Source of the DNA: Selaginella moellendorffii | Taxonomy: Eukaryota; Streptophyta; Lycopodiopsida; Selaginellales; Selaginellaceae | Direction of reading: 5' to 3' | Assembly (NCBI RefSeq): GCF_000143415.4 | Contig: NW_003314273.1 | Span: 2,206,081 to 2,270,080 of the forward strand | DNA: 64,000 nt | Part shown: piece by piece, positions 10,700-28,295 of the stretch | Position numbering within the stretch: the first letter of the stretch is position 1 | Layout of the letters: every line of letters begins with the position of its first letter | Notes under the pieces: generated by a model | The model's input: the letters and a program-made list of their open reading frames with translations, nothing else | Database searches by the model: none | What the model was told of the DNA's origin: nothing | Translations under genes and position numbers: made by a program

Positions 10700-13028
10700 A
10701 TGGAGATCTACACGACAGGAATCGTAAGCTCCTTCGTTCCATTTTTTCCAAAAATCTCGGCATTTCTTGTAAATGTATGAGCTACATTGTTTGTGTGTGA
10801 TGCAGCTCTCGCCGAAATCCTCTCGAAGCACAAAGGTACGCTCCCTAGATGACTTTTTGGTCGTTTCTTATTCAATACATTTTTTTTCCAGGATGGTTTT
10901 GGAACTTCTACGGACTACTCGGATCGGCAGCTTACAAGCCGGGAGTCCAATCTCAGCGAGTAAGAATTTCAAGTTTGCGTAGTTCTGTTTCATTCTCATT
11001 CTTTCTTTGGTGGGATGGTTCTCAGGCTATGGTCGAAAACACCATTCCAAATGCCTCCCGACGAAGAGGTGTTGAGGATGAGGTCTTTGGAGAAGGAGAA
11101 GCTCAAGGAGCAAAAGAGAAGGGAAAATCTGCTCCCAGTTGCTGAGAGGACTACGTTTGCTTCAAAACTTGGTTCTACGCGATGGTCCAAGGAACTTAGA
11201 CAAGTATGCTTTTTCCAACTTTTCATTCTTCTTTACCGATTTGGCTTGCTTTTGCAGGACATGATAGATATCGACGAGCAAATTTCAAAAGAGATGGAGA
11301 AGCTCCGGAGCGTGACAATACTTCCGGTGGAACACTACCACAAAGAAAAAGAGAATATGGCCGAGTTCATTGCCAAGAAACGGGAAATTTTTCTGGTGCA
11401 AATGAGCTTGGACACGAAGAGGGCGGAGATCAGGAAGCTGGAAGACAAAATTTTCCAGAGAGAGGAGGTAAACAATTCTCTTTTACTTTATATCAAAGAC
11501 CTTTTCAGGCTTTAAGGAAAAGCGAGGAAATGCTTGCAGAGGACAGCTTAGAGTTTGATGCGTTTCTAAAGAAGAACGATGAGAAGGTAAGGCCCACAAA
11601 AAGATTTCTCAAATCATAAAAGCAAGATGTTCATTTTGCCAGGTGCAAGAGGCTATCAGGAAGGCTGAAATGCAAACAAGGCTCAAGCAGGACAAGGCAT
11701 GCGACCATCATACTCATAAAATAACAAGGAGTTCCACTTCTCATCCACGATAACAAACTTCGCAATATAGGTTGCGGAGGCAAAAAGGTTGAACAGCAAT
11801 ATTTCAGCTCTGAAGCGAGATCTCAACAAGGTAAAGTTCGCTTTCATAGAGAGGAGCCCTGCTAAAACATTCCAGGTTGCTGCAGTATAAGGAGCAACTG
11901 GACGAATGTAAGAAGTACAAGGACTTCCTTGTAAGCCTTACGCCAAAAGAGTGGTTTGAAGAGCAAGCGCAGCAGAAAATATCACAGAAAAAGGAACCAG
12001 CAGCAGCTGAGAGTACCTCGGAATCTGGAGGTGATATTGTCTCTTTCATTGACATTCATTTATCTAATCAATGGGAGATGTAACATTAGATGGAGACGAT
12101 GGCGAACAGGAGCAAATGTTTTTCCGCCATCCAAGCCAGGTCTGTTTTGTACATTTTAATTCCAAATATCTCAACTCTCTCGCAGCAAAATACTGCAGCT
12201 CTTGGAAATCTTTACCGAGCTTGAGGAGAAGAACTTGACGTTAATGCAAGAGTGTCAAGACAGTGAAAATGCTCTTGAAGATCTCAGAACCAAACTTCGG
12301 GAGACTAGAGCAACGAATGACAACAAGCTTGGGAACCTACGCCTCCAACTTCAAGTACATCTTTTCTTTTTATCGCGTTTCTCTGAGTAACTTCAAAGTC
12401 AATGACACCGCCAGAGCTTGAGAGTGTCACTGAGGGGTCAAGAAGAGTCACAAAGCAGGCTGCAAAACAAGACGCTTCTGAATATGGTCGACCGCAAGTA
12501 TGAAATAACGTCCGAAGACATTATGGCCAAGGTAGCAGAGGTCTATGCGAGATCCGGATTCGAAATTGACCCTTCGCTGGGTGTGATACAAATGCTGACG
12601 AACATTGAGGTTCGTTTTTACTTCCGTCCTTTCCCTTGTCGTCCTGACCGCGTAGTAAATATGTTCCAGTCGAGGCTTGAAGAGAATGTGATCGCGCTGG
12701 AAGGGATTCCTCAAGACTTCATAGAACAAACGGAGAAGAGCCGGGAGAAGGAAAGGCGACTTAAAGTTCGTGCCGAGAGGCTGGAGAAAGTGAGGGAGGA
12801 GCAAGAAAGACGAGCAATGAGGAGCTTAGAACGAGCACAGGTGAAACTTCTCTGTGTTTTTTCGGAAGAAGCTAACAGTGATACTGCCAGGCTCCTGTTC
12901 ACAAGAGAATTGGAAAGCCAGTGATGTTTCGATCATTTCTCAAGAAGAAAAAGAAGGAGAAAGTCGAGGATGTGAGCAAAAGTGGAGACGAAAAGGACTT
13001 GCTGGACTTCCTGGCTCGAGCATACTGA
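10700..13028 (+). CDS. CFAP100: CFAP100/CCDC37-type axonemal coiled-coil protein (DUF4200 family)
   Basis: A many-exon plus-strand gene. It starts METYT-like at 10700 (M-E-I-Y-T-T-G-I, then donor gtaagc) and ends FLARAY at 13026-13028. The N-terminal signature is WSKTPFQMPPDEEVLRMR, followed by ERTTFASKLGSTRWSKELR, which is the conserved start of CFAP100/CCDC37 and CCDC38. A long charged coiled coil follows: DMIDIDEQISKEMEKL, VEHYHKEKENMAEFIAKKRE (DUF4200), KKYKDFLVSLTPKEWFE, then EQTEKSREKERRLKVRAERL. The C-terminus has KRIGKPVMFRSFLKKKKKEK, again like CCDC37. In Chlamydomonas the FAP100/MIA1 protein forms the MIA complex that regulates inner-arm dynein I1. Presence in a land plant implies flagellated sperm, as in lycophytes, ferns and bryophytes. 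CCDC38 is the main alternative name. Confidence 0.8.
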
Positions 13029-13435
13029 TAAGTTCTTGGTTTTCTCCGCGAGGTACTTGCCGTAAGGTAAGGCATGTTTTAAATTCTCTAGCCAGTCGTT
13101 GTAGAATATAACATGCTCGTGAATTCATTCAAGTTTTTATTTTTTTCTTTTGTACAGATTCCATGGAATCGTGATTCGTGAGTGTAAGTAAGCCAAAAGA
13201 AAACGGCCCAAAACATTGAAATCGCCATGCCAATCACCGGAGCATTCAATTTCCCACCATCTTTCTTTCTCACTCCTTTCGTTCCTTTTCTATTTTCCCA
13301 GCTAGCTAACCATCGCCACCATTAACTCTTGCCAATCAATGGCGACCATCGTCTCGTTGTCCTGAGCAAGAAGAGAGGTATTGTCCGTCCGGAGAAGAAA
13401 GCGAGAGTGGTCGAATTTTGGTTTCTCATCCTCTC
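13029..13435. other. Intergenic between CFAP100-like gene and NPH3 gene
   Basis: Contains the 3' UTR of the cilia gene and the promoter/5' UTR of the NPH3 gene. A short upstream ATG at 13339 opens only an eight-codon ORF and could be a uORF if transcribed. Nothing else is supported. Confidence 0.45.
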
Positions 13436-15690
13436 ATGGAGACCATTCACGAAGCTTGCGAGGAATCGTCTTCCCAGGCTGGAGATGAAGATAATCTTCC
13501 GAGCGTCGACTTTGGTGCACGTAGATCGGCAATGGAGAACAGCTCTTGCAGCAGGTGGAGAGGTTTCTACGTTTGATCTATCCTGACGATGTCTTTCCAG
13601 GTGCAAAGCTTTGGGATCTCTCCAGTTCTTCAAGGTCTATGCTGGTCACAGCCATCTCGCGTTCCACAAGGTCGGTTTGTTTTCTTCCTGGCGACGGAAC
13701 AAAAATGAAAAAGCTTGGTTGTTTGTGAGCAGTGTTTATTGGCTTCGAAGAGTGGATACCTGTCGAGGGTCTTGAAGAATTCTTCTCGGTTCAAGCTGCC
13801 CATGGATTTTCCAGGAGGAATGGAAGTGTTTGAGGCGGTGGTAGGCTTGTGTGAGAGCAACACTGGCAGCAGGACCAATGCCGCCACCAAAAATCCGCTT
13901 TTGGAACCGTCCAACGTTGTCATCCTCCACTGCGCGGCCGAGTACCTGGAAATGAACAGCGGAGCAGGAAGCCTGTGTGAGACAACGAGCTTTCACCTCA
14001 ACCAGGCACTCACAAGTTGGTCGGACTCCATCCAAGTTCTCTCGAGTTGCTACTCCGGACAGCCCGAGTTGCTACAGCTCGCCGAGGAGCTCTTCATCGT
14101 CCAAAGATGCGTCGAGTCGCTGGCTTCGATGGTTTGCAGCGAGTTTGAGCAGAGCTGGATCATGGGCAGCAGCAGAGTCACAGCCAGATCGAAGCTCTGG
14201 ATCAAGGACTTGATGCGGATGCCTTTCAGGATCTTCAGCCGGATCATCGTGAGTTGCACGAAGCAGGGACTCTCTCCCAAGAACACGAGCCAGCTGGTGG
14301 TCAAGTACGCAGAAAAATGGCTCTTTTCTGAGAGCTGCTGCTCCGACTTTGACGAGAACGACGAGCAGCGATCCCTGACCGACGAGCTCCTCCAGGAGAT
14401 GCTCGATTGCATCGCCCACCTCCTCCCATTCGAGAGAGGCGCGGTGCCAATCAGCTTCCTCTTCGCGCTGCTCAGATACTCGGTCGCGATCGATGCCCCG
14501 CGCGACTGCCGCGTCCAGATCGAGAGCCGGATCGCCTGTCAGCTGGACCTGGCCACCATCGAGGATCTTCTCATGCCTTTCAAATCCGCCCGCCAGGCCC
14601 CGACGCTGCTGTGCGAGCTCGACAGCATGAAGCACATCGTCGCGCTCTTCATGGCCCAGTGCCGGGCAGTGGATTCGAGCACCGGACTGGCCAACTGGGA
14701 GCCCATTGCCAACGTGGCTAGGGTGTGGGACGAGTACCTGACGGAGATTGGATATTCTGGCAGCATCACGCCGACGAAGTTCGCGGAGCTCATTGATGCC
14801 GTGCCCGGATTCGTCCGCGTGTCCCACGACCAGCTCTACAAGGCCATCCACGTCTTCCTCAAGGTACTACCGAGAGCCGTTGGATCCCCGTGCTAATCTC
14901 GTGACTATTCCGTGTGTGGTAGGCGCATCCCACGGCTTCCCAGTCGGAACGCTCGGCGATTTGTCGGCCGTTGGATTGCCAGAAGCTCTCCCAAGAGGTT
15001 TGCATCCATGCCGTCCAGAACGAGCTCATGCCGCTGAGGACGATCGTCCAAGCCATGTTTGTCCAGCAGCACCACACGAGAAGAGAGATGGATCATCAAT
15101 TCACGCGAGGCCCGACGCGATCCACCAAGAACAAAGGCGTCGATCATCTCGATCTCTACGAGTATCATCAAGCGGAAGGGGGATGCGAGGAAATCCTGCC
15201 GTTCCTCGCGAGCTTGAAGCGCGAGAGAGACGATCACGACTTGAAAGCCAATCTGGAGGTGACAAATTCGAAGCTCGAGAGCCTGGAGCAGCAGCTCTTG
15301 ATGATCCGGAGAGCCCTGGAAGAATCGAGCCACATTCCAGCGGCGGCAGCGGCGGAAAGATCAAGTAGCGGCGGCGTTGGGCGAAAGATCTCCAAGGCGA
15401 TCCACAAAGTAGGCCTCTTGAGCGGCCTCTGCAAGGGGAATCCCCAGATGATCGTGGCGATGAATCCCGCGGAGCGATGCTTTCCCAATCGCAGTATCAT
15501 CCACCCCGAGGACTATCACCTGCTTGGCGGAGAATCCATCGCGCAAGCTCCTCCCCGGCGATCTACATCGTCCCGCGACGACGCCGCCACAGCAGCAGCA
15601 TCAAATCCCCTCGCCAAGAACGCACAATCCACAGCAAGGCGGCATTCCCATTCCCATTCCTCCCAATCTTCACGGTACTCCACGTCCTGA
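13436..15690 (+). CDS. NPH3/BTB-POZ family protein, 695 aa
   Basis: Four exons: 13436-13554, 13601-13670, 13733-14863 and 14923-15690, 2088 nt. Exon 2 and the start of exon 3 give the core of a BTB domain (LQFFKVYAGHSHLAFHK joined to CLLASKSGYLSRVLKN). The long exon 3 is an NPH3 domain (PF03000), including SNVVILHCAAEYLEMN, LFIVQRCVESLASMVC, LWIKDLMRMPFRIFSRII, GLSPKNTSQLVVKYAEKWLF and LLPFERGAVPISFLFALLRY. Exon 4 opens with AHPTASQSERSAICRPLDCQ and LSQEVCIHAVQNELMPLRTI, typical of NPH3 C-termini, followed by a coiled coil and a Ser/Arg-rich tail. NPH3 proteins act as CUL3 adaptors in phototropin-type signalling at the plasma membrane; which subfamily this belongs to is not clear. The BTB part is short and its first strand is weak, so an upstream exon cannot be excluded. 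Confidence 0.9.
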
Positions 15691-16439
15691 CCAGGAGAAG
15701 CCCTAAAAACAGCATGGTTAAAACCCTCATAAATAACTGCCTTGATCCCAGCCGTCCATCGCCGCATCGACGGTGGGGGATCCACCGGGAGAAAATAACG
15801 AGCCGGTGGACCCGAATCCGACGGTGCCGCGCGCGCCACGTCACTGGAAGACGGCCGACGGAGACGGCGAAAGGCGCCGGCGGCAGCACAAACATTCCCC
15901 TATTAGGGCCCTTCTATTGGGGTTGATTTTTATCGTGGAGAAGGCAAGGGCGCCTTAGGTCATCCTCGCTTTCGTGGGCAATCTAGGGCACGTATTCCCA
16001 CCAGTTATTAGGGTTTCGGATCCAGCGATAGCTCGGATTGGGGAACCGGGTTCCCATCCAGCAAAAGGCGCAAATTTCGATTTCGAAAATATTTCATCCT
16101 CTCCGTCTCGGATTCCCTCACGGCCGCGATCGATCGGCGCCTCCACAGCTGAAATTCTCGCCGCGATGCCGAGGTAGCGATTCGGCAGCTGGAAATCGCA
16201 TCAGGTGAGGGGGTTCCTCCCGATTCTCTCCCTCCCGGCTGCCTGAGTTGGGGTTTAGGACTCTGGAGAGGCCTTCTTGCAGCATTTGTGTGGCTGGAAA
16301 TCCATTTAGGCATTCTTTGCTTGACGAATATTTGGCGAGCTCCTCGATTCACTACACTATCAGCTTCAGGGCTCTTAAGAGTTTTTTTTCCTTCGATCCA
16401 GGTGGTGTGGGAGCATTTAATCGCCGCTGATACCTCCCT
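15691..16439. other. NPH3 3' flank and CHD1 promoter/5' UTR
   Basis: About 750 bp without a supported gene. The downstream part (about 16000-16439) is probably the 5' UTR of CHD1 and contains possible splice signals (gcatcaggtgagg at about 16199; cgatccaggtgg at about 16395), so a 5'-UTR intron is plausible. Confidence 0.4.
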
Positions 16440-22632
<6,193 letters not shown>

Positions 22633-22913
22633 CTTTGGGAGATTCTTACAACGGGGCGAGCAGCACAGAGAGAAAGAAGATCGCGCGGAATAACAAAACC
22701 AGAGATGGCCACACACACACACATAAGAAAAAAGAAATTTTTTGGGGATGCAAAAAGAGTCGCTTCGATCGAACGAGATGGTGATGACGATTTGCCGTGG
22801 TGGCCGAGAGAATTGTACAGGAGGGGGGATTGTCCATACAGGAGGAGAAAATGGAATGGAATTCCACACACGCAAAAGCTTGTATTTCTTGACAATCCTC
22901 GTCGACAAAAGTC

Positions 22914-22994
22914 CTATTTTTTGTTCTTGTTCTTGTCAAGCCAGGCGTTGATCTCTTCCTCGGTTGGAGAGAGCGTCTTGTTCTTGGTGGTACG
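22914..22994 (-). pseudogene. Orphan terminal exon of the small convergent gene (full copy at 33.74-34.22 kb)
   Basis: On the minus strand an 81-nt open segment starts right after a cag acceptor and reads RTTKNKTLSPTEEEINAWLD then KNKNKK and a stop at 22914-22916. It equals the last exon of the intact gene at 33742-34215, but the sequence upstream on the minus strand (23018 onwards) does not resemble the other exons. I read it as the severed 3' end of the gene, left beside the intact CHD1 copy. Confidence 0.75.
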
Positions 22995-23219
22995 CTGAAA
23001 AAACACGAAGAACTTGAGATATCTTCGTTCCATTTTTTATCTTCTTTTTTATCAGAGATCGGGAGTTTTTTTTTTCCTTGTGTACATCGAACTTAGCTTT
23101 TGAAGCGTCCAGGGAAATAGGCCAGCTCGGCTTTCCTACTACTTTGAGATGGCCATAATCACAGATCAAAGTTCGCAGAAAAAGAAAGAAGCCTTCTCTC
23201 ATCCTGGTCTTTTCTTTTT

Positions 23220-23822
23220 GTATTTTACTTTTCTAGATGGCAACTTGAGAAACTTAAACGTGACCTTCACAACAAATGATGCTGTTGCTGCCGGTATGAG
23301 GTATCTTTCTCAAGACCTTTTCCTCCGAAGTCTTGCGTTGCTAATCCCTCTGTCCCGATGCTTAGGGAGAACACAAACTAATAATCTCCAAGGATGTGAA
23401 GGTTCCCCTATATCGACTTCATAATCCTAACGGGAAGTATGGAACTTTTCCTTTCAGTTAACTTGATTTTGCAGTCTCTCTATAAACTCTGGCCAGAATC
23501 CGTTTGTTTTAGACGTGGAGGTAAGGTGAAGTGTGAGCCGCAGGTGAGACGACCATTTTGATCTGGTTCTTTTTTCGTAAACATTCCAGCATTTTGGGTG
23601 CATACTTGCTACTTTACAGACACCAAAGGTGAGATTTCCATTTCATGCAATCGTGTTCTAAGGCTGCGAGGATAATCACGCCACTTCGACAAGTGGCTTG
23701 TTAGATTCAAGGCCAACAAGCCTGATTAAGCAGTACGACAATGTTACTCTTCCCTATCACCCCAAGGTGGTGGTGCTGTTTCCAATGGATTATTATACGC
23801 ACAGCTTTGCTGAGGTATAAAC
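23220..23822 (+). pseudogene. Unidentified multi-exon gene fragment
   Basis: Several exon-like pieces on the plus strand are bounded by plausible splice sites. One is about 23236-23297 (NLRNLNVTFTTNDAVAAGM or another frame). Another is about 23366-23435 after a ttag acceptor (EHKLIISKDVKVPLYRLHNP). A third is about 23474-23520 (SLYKLWPESVCFRRGG), and a fourth about 23663-23816 (GLLDSRPTSLIKQYDNVTL, then PYHPKVVVLFPMDYYTHSFA). I do not recognise the protein. The pieces cannot be joined into one frame with confidence and no start or stop is clear, so a broken fragment is the safest call. Confidence 0.4.
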
Positions 23823-23839
23823 GTAAAGGACATCGAAGA

Positions 23840-24180
23840 GGACATATCCCCAACAGATCCCGGGCTTTGGAATCTGGAGGCCCAATGAGATGCTGACGTC
23901 GCTGGGAAGTTTTAGGCATTATCCCTCTGGAATCAAGCCCGGGGTTTCTGCTGTGATGAAGCGTAGCATATTAAAATGCCCGGTCACTGGGGCATGTAGT
24001 GTAGGATTCCCTCTGGTGCATGAGGCTGCGGTATTTGGGCTGATCCCCCACAGCCAAGAGCCCGAGGCCTCCATTTTCTTAAAACTAAAACTAAGAAGCA
24101 GCTTTTGGTTTTCTGTTTCTGAGGATATTAGCACAATAGGAACATGAAAACTAGTTCTATCAGTGCTAGTATTGAATGAC
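23840..24180 (+). repeat. Dispersed repeat, copy 1 (adjacent to SDR-A 3' end)
   Basis: Shared with 29590-29985 (+), 34435-34572 (+, partial), 43675-44060 (-) and a fragment at about 50985-51160 (+). Recognisable blocks are tggaatctggaggcccaatg, gatgctgacgtcg, gaggctgcgg, and a tail with aagaagcagcttttggtttt followed by ctgtttctgag. In copy 2 a ctatataa TATA-like box precedes the tail. It could be a decayed LTR or a promoter-containing non-autonomous element; I see no coding capacity. Confidence 0.7.
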
Positions 24181-24184
24181 AAAT

Positions 24185-25131
24185 GAGAAGAAATTTGTAT
24201 ACTGGATTTTTCATTGGTATAGTTGCAGCGATCATCTCCTTTGCAGTCATGGGCGTTTCAACGTACTGAATCAGCAATAGTTCGCTTATGATCCTGCAAA
24301 AGAAAGAAAAAAGGATGAACTCCAAACCCAGGGATACAGAAAGTTTGCTCATATGCCTTCGCTCTGTAGTTCCACAAGCGACCTTGTGAACCCAGTCCAC
24401 CTTTCATCATTGAAGAAGAAAACAAACTTAGAAGGAAGTCGAGAGAAAGAAAAGAATGTACTTACCCTTGGATGCCGAGTAGATCGGATACAAAAGGACA
24501 AGAAAGAGTCCGCCAGTCGAAGCGAGATTCAAGATGGCTACTCCAGGACTGTCTTGGGACCTCATAGCTTGGATCTGTTCAAGTGTTTTAAAGGTATCAG
24601 CGGAAATTACTGCTTGGCTTGTGCATTTGATGGCTGCCATGAGGTTCACCCTACCCTCAAGACCTTACACCATTTGTCATCGCTCACGAAGTCCCTCTCC
24701 TCGACGATCCCTGCACAGTTGACGCACACATCCAGTCTCAAGAACGTCTCCTTGTGCTCCTTGAATGCCTTTGCGACTTGCTCTACAGGAGGAAAATATC
24801 TAACTGGGAAAAGGAATGCTGAAGTATCTCTCTCACCTGGATCGCAGACATCAGACTCAACAAAGATGGCAAACGTAGGATTCGGATTCGTCGGCTCTCT
24901 TACCAAGCTCAGGGTTCACAGCCCATTCTTACATACAATTGTGATGTTTCCACCGCGCCTCGCAAGGTCCAGCGCCCTCCCTGGAAAAGACAGTTCGATC
25001 GAGTGAAATTGAGCTGATGACGCTTATTCTCTCCGCTTTTTTTCTCTTTGCTGTGTGTGCCAACAGAAGAGACACAGCAATGCCAGATCCAGCACCAGTG
25101 ATGCCGATGCAAGAGCCACCTCTAACCTTCA
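24185..25131 (-). pseudogene. SDR-A: broken 15-PGDH-like short-chain dehydrogenase copy
   Basis: Exons can be aligned to the SDR at 51.2-52.4 kb. Exon 1 (ATG at 25131) gives a Rossmann start, SCIGITGAGSGI, but its donor GT has changed (ctgtgt instead of gtatgt). Exon 2 has the CGA codon of NGLRTLSLV changed to TGA at about 24913-24915. Exon 3 has EQVAKAFKEHKETFLRLDVC, VNCAGIVEERDFVSDDKW. A later CGA of the EGIRAN motif is also TGA. Several disabling changes therefore make it a pseudogene. It is the outermost element of the left arm of the inverted duplication, and exons 3 onward lie beyond the arm. Confidence 0.8.
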
Positions 25132-25194
25132 TCTTCTGCTCCTCCAAGAATGCATTATAGATGAGTTACAATTTTTGCCAGCCTGCTCAAAAAA

Positions 25195-25415
25195 AATTTA
25201 GTACGAAGGAGTGATGTGTTCGAATCCGTGCCCCAACATGCTTGGGAAAATAAAAGGGAGTGATCAGTTTGTTTTATTTAAGGGTCCCTCTTCTTCGGGT
25301 GGGTTCGAACCCGGGATCGGCTCTACAAGACTATCCCTCGGCCCCTGGGCTGGCCAGTCTTCCCAGGGTTGATCACTTGAAAAATATTGCGCCCCTCCTC
25401 TACATAACTCGTGAG
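25195..25415 (-). mobile_element. SINE-like element, copy 1
   Basis: One of four copies (also 28296-28485, 44950-45200 and 47955-48155). In the minus reading it carries ggttcgaaccc, a perfect Pol III B-box consensus, after a tagagccgatccc segment, with a possible A box (tggccagcccagg) about 40 nt further upstream. No ORF. The tRNA-derived SINE reading is an inference from the box motifs and from insertion next to unrelated genes. Confidence 0.45.
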
Positions 25416-25515
25416 CTAAACTTAGTTTGGTTTAAGCCTTGGAACGAATATTCTAGCGAGAAGAAGAATATTGTGTCAGAGCATGGGTATGAACACGTCG
25501 AGTTTCTATGTTTTA

Positions 25516-26880
25516 ACCTGTGTCGGCAATGAAATTTGGATACTGTCCTTGGCATAGAACACCATCGCAGCTATTGCTACTTCCCCACTCTTTCCGCAAT
25601 CTCACGATATCATCCGTGAAAGTGGAGCCCGGCGTCCCGATGAACGATTCGGCCATAGCGCAGATCGTTTTGTCCAGCATCGCTACCACCTTTGCAACCA
25701 AAGCAAAGTCGATCGTCAGAAAGAAGAAGTTTTGCTTAGATCGCTCACCTCGTTATCAGCTAGCAGGCCTTTTCTTTGCAGGATCGCGTCCCATCTCTCG
25801 AGTCGTGCTGTGGCCTCTGGATCATTGGAACGTCAGGGCCGAGCAATTGCTGGAGGAGAGTGATCTCGCTCTCCGCCGCGTCCGTGGAGATGTAGATCAC
25901 TCGGGGCTTGGCCTCCTGGATCTTCCTCGAGATGCAGCTGGCAGCTTGAGGAATCGGGAAGAAGCAGCTCTCATTCTTTACATTGCTGCCAAAAAAGAGA
26001 GAAAAGATCGTAAAAAAGCTCTTCTTACCAAAACTTTAAGAAGCCATGCCGACGAAAGTGGAGCGCCATGAAGTTGGATCCCAGGAAAGTTGCACGAACC
26101 TTTGCACGGTGAGAAGAATGAGCCGGTTTAGACGGATGATCGTCTTGCACGAGTGCTGCAATGGACCACCAATCTGTGCTACGAGCTCCGACTCCACGTC
26201 CGAGTAGAACACGTCCCCTATGCCAAGAACCTCGTCCTCGCAAGAGAACTTCGCCACGAATTCGCTCGCGCGAGGATGAGATGGATAGCCTTTGAGAGAA
26301 GCTTCTTCAGGCCAGGCATCGTTCTTGGAACTCCACGAAAGTCCCAAAGCTTTAATCTTCTTCTCGTGATCTTCGTCCAAGTAGCAGCCACTCATGTAGC
26401 ACAGGAGCCGGATGTCCGTCTTGTTCTTGCCGAGAAATTCATGGGATGTGAGGAGAGTCTTCTCTCCTAGGCAGCTGCAAATGTGGGCGATGTCGAGCGT
26501 CTTCTCGTACGAGTAATCGACGCTGGAAAAACGAGCGCCCGATCGAGCAGCGCCGCGAAGAACATGTGCTTCTCGAGGCAGATGAGGTGATTGGAGATCT
26601 GGCCGGAGGTGCAAATCACGAGAAGGAAGCGATCCTCTCCCTGCCGCCATTGGACGAGCTTGCCGTGGCGTCTGAGAAATTCTGGCCCTGGCAGCCCCGC
26701 ATTCCCGGATCGTATCCATGTCTGACGCCTGATACCAGCTGCTGGATCTGGTGATTGAGCTCGATCTGCGAGCGCAAGGCATCGGCCTGAGAAAGAAGAA
26801 TCGCGCGTCACATTCCAGATTTCGAAGAGCCCCTGGTCCTGTCCACAAGACGCCCGGAATCTTGTGCCAATTGTCGTTCG
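25516..26880 (-). pseudogene. O-fucosyltransferase family copy 1 (left arm), broken
   Basis: On the minus strand the conserved plant O-fucosyltransferase core is clear: RRHGKLVQWRQGEDRFLLVI, ICTSGQISNHLICLEKHMFF, VDYSYEKTLDIAHICSCLGE, KFSCEDEVLGIGDVFYSDVE, CKTIIRLNRLILLTVQRFVQ, the HFRRHGFLKF block, SCFFPIPQAASCISRKIQEA, and the C-terminal MLDKTICAMAESFIGTPGST then FTDDIVRLRKEWGSS. Family members are Golgi type II enzymes that use GDP-fucose. At least two lesions are visible against copy 2: a gap of about 7 nt at about 26520 between LVFP and VDYSY, and loss of one base after RFVQ (about 26090), which shifts the GSNFMALHF segment out of frame. I therefore call it a pseudogene. Its 5' end faces the GDSL copy head to head. 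Confidence 0.8.
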
Positions 26881-26888
26881 TCAAGTAG

Positions 26889-27953
26889 ATGACTTCCACT
26901 GTTCTCGCAATCTTTGCTCTTTTCATCGTCTCGCTGTTTTCTCAGTCTGCTGCGATCCAATCGCCCAAGGCGGGCTCAATCTGTCCCACTGCAGTCTTTA
27001 CATTCGCAGATTCTCTCAGCGATGGTGGCAACCGCGACATCGAGGCTGGCGAGAAGACTCTCTCGGGCATGTATCCCTATGGCGTCACCTACGGAAGGCC
27101 CATTGGACGCTACAGTGATGGGCTCGTCATCCCCAACTTTCTGATCCAGAAGCTTCACCTCGAGAACTTGGGCATTCCGAGCCTCGAATTCAATGGCACC
27201 GAGTTTGTCAGCCTCAATTGTGGATACGCCGGAGCCACCATGATCAAGGTCGAGAACCAGCCATTCTCCAGCCCGCACATCTTCTCTGCCCAGGTTAACG
27301 ATTTCGTGCGTCACCGCTCCAAGGTCGTGGGTGAATACGGCCGCGAGGATAGCTACATGGTCGAGATTGGAGGTGACGATATCAACTTCGGGGTGCCGCT
27401 GGGAGGTGATCAATGTCACCATTCCGGCCGTGATCCGGGGCCTGGCCGATGGAATCCACAACTTGTACGTACACGGAGCTCGCGCTCTACAACATGCCCC
27501 GCGCCGATTGCTCGCCAAACTATCGTCAGTCCTTCCAGCAGTTCCCTGAGGGGATGTACCATCGAGATTGCCCAACTTATCTCCTACTTCAACTCACAAC
27601 GCCAGGCTTTGGCGGCCGAGCTCACCCAAGAGTATCCCGGTCTCACTGTTTACTACTTTGATTGGTTTGCTGCCAACACCTACATGGAGGAGTTTGGCTT
27701 CACGAACTCGCTCCAGTCGTGCTGCGGCGGCGGTGGCAAGTTTAACTGTGATGGAGATGGTCTTTGTGGCTGTGCGCCAGTGAACCACACAGATGCTGTC
27801 TACACAGTGTGTGAGCATCCCAGCGAGTACTTCACCTTCGATGGCATTCACTACACAGAACACTTTGACAAGATTATGTTTGACTTTATCATGGCCCGAA
27901 ACTACATCACGCCCAAGGTGAGGTTGGACAAGGGATGCAAGGTCATTGTTTAA
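26889..27953 (+). pseudogene. GDSL esterase/lipase copy 1 (left arm), frameshifted
   Basis: Starts MTSTVLAIFALFIVSLFSQS (a signal-peptide-like N-terminus). Block I is present as VFTFADSLSDGGNRD, which holds the catalytic Ser. The middle reads YMVEIGGDDINFGVPLGG, after which about 7 nt are missing relative to copy 2 at about 27405, and another about 8 nt at about 27480, so the reading frame is lost for a stretch and then restored. The 3' part resumes with ISYFNSQRQALAAELTQEYP, SCCGGGGKFNCDGDGLCGC and block V (FDGIHYTEHFDKIMFDFI), holding the catalytic Asp/His. GDSL proteins are secreted acyl-hydrolases. The long nominal ORF across the gap does not preserve the family sequence, so I score it as a pseudogene. 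A (CA)n run follows at 27975-27998. Confidence 0.8.
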
Positions 27954-28295
27954 ATAGTCATTTTACTTCTCACCACACACACACACACACACACACACCA
28001 CCCCAAACACTAATGTAACCACTAAACAATTTTCTTAATCATTGACATTGATCATACCATGAAAAAGTCTTTTGAAAGAAGCAAAGACAATCCCGAAATT
28101 AGAGCTTCACGCTAGGAGCATTGCCTTGATTTTAGCCTTCATGATCTCATGGCACTCGTCTTCAGTGTGTCTCATTCATGAAACTCTAGTCATCCAGCTC
28201 AAACGAGCGTCCAAAGTAATCTTCAAAGCGCCACTGCGAGCACTAAACACGATCGCGTCGTTGCAAGTTTGAGTGGAGTTTGATACATTTTAGGT

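Noticed and set aside
14072-14851. 259-codon minus-strand ORF inside NPH3 exon 3
   Set aside because: Shadow of the GC-biased NPH3 coding exon; the plus frame has the NPH3 domain.
25195-25415. tRNA gene
   Set aside because: B-box-like sequence is present, but no cloverleaf with anticodon stem and acceptor stem can be drawn; better explained as a SINE-like element.
26036-26926. Continuous 296-codon minus-strand ORF as an intact O-fucosyltransferase
   Set aside because: Only its middle matches the family; both ends read in wrong frames because of small indels, so the length is misleading.
26889-27953. Continuous 354-codon ORF as an intact GDSL lipase
   Set aside because: Two indels of 7-8 nt and another change swap frames in the middle; comparison with copy 2 shows lost conserved residues even though no stop interrupts it.
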